A stretch of 57,415 nt of DNA from contig JASHRN010000237.1 of NCBI GenBank assembly GCA_030037335.1, positions 1-57,415 of the forward strand, read 5' to 3'. Below, piece after piece: positions 56,710 to 57,415 of this stretch; the stretch's first letter is position 1; each line of letters opens with the position of its first letter. The notes below the pieces were generated by a model. It was not told the DNA's origin. It was given only the letters and a program-made list of their open reading frames with translations, and searched no databases. The DNA is from Candidatus Acidiferrales bacterium (GTDB taxonomy: Bacteria; Acidobacteriota; Terriglobia; Acidiferrales; UBA7541). Position numbers and translations under genes: made by a program.

Positions 56710-57415
56710 GAACCGGCGTTTACCTGGCGCAATTGCTCCGCCGCCTGCTCAGGCCGAAGCCCATTGAAATAGACTTCCTTGATGACATAGGACTTTTCGC
56801 TGGTGGGGACCATTGGAAGAATTTCGATATGCCAGTGATAATCGTCCGCTATCGTCCGCCAAAATTCGCTCAGTTCACCCGTGGTCTGCAATGAATTCGG
56901 CGAGGTATGCACGACCATGTGATACCCATCGGAAATGGAGGGGAGCTTGCGCAGGAATCGCGCCAGGAGCGCGCCGAGGGAGCGAAAATCTTCCGCGCCG
57001 GCCACCTCGAATTCGTGGCTGTGATGCCGGGGCATAATCCAAGTCTCGAATGGCACACGCGAAGCGTAAGGACAGAAGGCCACATATTGCCCCTGCGAAT
57101 CCACCACTCGTTTCTCCTGTTTCTCTTCCTGCCGCAGAATGTCGCAGAAAACACAGCGCTCGCGTTCGTGAAACCATTCGCGGGCCGCACGCAATTCATA
57201 GAGCACGCGCCGGGGCACAAATGTCGTCGCGGTAATTTCAGAATGCGAATGCGGCCATTCCTGGCCGGAATTTGAGCCGGAATTTTTGAAAACGGTGATG
57301 TATTTGAACCGCGGGTCGCGCTTCAGATCGGTTATCCGTCGCGCGCATGCTTCAAGGAACAGGGCGACGTTCTCCGGCGATTCACAAGCAATGCCACGCT
57401 CATGATTCGGCGTAT
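56706..57415 (-). CDS. galT: galactose-1-phosphate uridylyltransferase, partial
   Basis: About 236 residues, cut by the right edge of the window, so the N-terminal part is missing. Reading back from the stop shows GalT features: TPNHERGIACESPENVALF at the edge, YITVFKNSGSNSGQEWPHSHSEITATTFVPRR with the catalytic His region, and ERERCVFCDIL. YVAFCPYASRVPFETWIMPRHH follows. It swaps UMP between UDP-glucose and galactose-1-phosphate (Leloir pathway). The His-x-His motif reads HSHSE, with Glu where GalT has Gln. It overlaps the ydcF-like gene by four bases. Confidence 0.87.
   Translation of the reverse strand, partial: TPNHERGIACESPENVALFLEACARRITDLKRDPRFKYITVFKNSGSNSGQEWPHSHSEITATTFVPRRVLYELRAAREWFHERERCVFCDILRQEEKQEKRVVDSQGQYVAFCPYASRVPFETWIMPRHHSHEFEVAGAEDFRSLGALLARFLRKLPSISDGYHMVVHTSPNSLQTTGELSEFWRTIADDYHWHIEILPMVPTSEKSYVIKEVYFNGLRPEQAAEQLRQVNAGS

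Noticed and set aside
1-57415. CRISPR array, prophage, integrase or transposase gene
   Set aside because: No regular repeat-spacer series and no matching protein motifs were found anywhere in the window.

Overview
The window is a 57.4 kb piece of a bacterial chromosome with moderately high GC, dense in genes on both strands. It has one tRNA, no rRNA, no CRISPR array and no phage block. It most likely comes from an Acidobacteriota (Terriglobia-like) genome. The reasons are an ADOP-type ABC permease tail at the left edge (ending in ..RVDPMVALRYE), Gram-negative envelope genes (MlaD/F/E, BamD-like lipoprotein, a heptose-epimerase remnant), many PilZ proteins, a DUF4097 'TGSGD' protein, and dispersed 'GAGGAATCTGCATTT' intergenic repeats. 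This taxonomic call is inference from gene content; no marker gene was compared.

Layout: 1-2.5 kb holds the permease tail, a repeat-rich spacer, a glycine-zipper envelope protein and an XRE regulator. 2.5-7.2 kb holds a thioesterase/FAD-reductase pair, a PIN-like protein and a secreted S10 peptidase. 7.3-10.2 kb (minus) is an mlaE-mlaF-mlaD lipid-transport operon. 10.3-18.9 kb (plus) is a housekeeping run: aroC, def, fmt, rsmB, a PASTA protein, rpe, a bamD-like gene and a response regulator. 19.0-19.35 kb is tRNA-Phe with a 3' remnant of hldD attached. 19.4-27.1 kb is a mixed metabolic stretch: FmdE-like, SGNH hydrolase, a ZnF-UBP / DUF5996 / halogenase-like operon, amidohydrolase and a MetX-like hydrolase. 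27.2-31.9 kb is a PilZ / PilB-like ATPase / PilZ / PilZ cluster suggesting c-di-GMP-controlled secretion or motility.

31.9-34.5 kb is the most accessory-looking part: a one-gene methyltransferase + Mrr-like nuclease (restriction-modification type) broken by a one-base frameshift and bracketed by repeats. 34.5-40.3 kb holds small envelope and membrane proteins. 40.8-44.1 kb is a class-III aminotransferase + aldehyde dehydrogenase operon. 44.1-50.1 kb (minus) holds a DMT transporter, M20 peptidase, a LeuA-like synthase, mnmA and iscS; the last two plausibly co-operate in tRNA thiolation. 50.2-57.4 kb holds a Tat-exported TIM-barrel-like protein, two tiny conserved proteins, DedA, two methyltransferases, bactofilin, a YdcF protein and a partial galT.

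The most unusual non-coding signal is a repeat family upstream of three plus-strand genes (near 666-737, 34144-34407 and 40653-40728). Each of four copies has the order TTCTAAT - 14 to 17 nt - ATTAGAA - 37 or 38 nt - TTCTAAT, and three share an ACAAAACAAA core. A separate 99-bp hairpin element with perfect 18-bp ends lies at 40385-40483. Known gene families explain nearly all coding sequence, so these repeats and the broken R-M locus are the best candidates for new biology.
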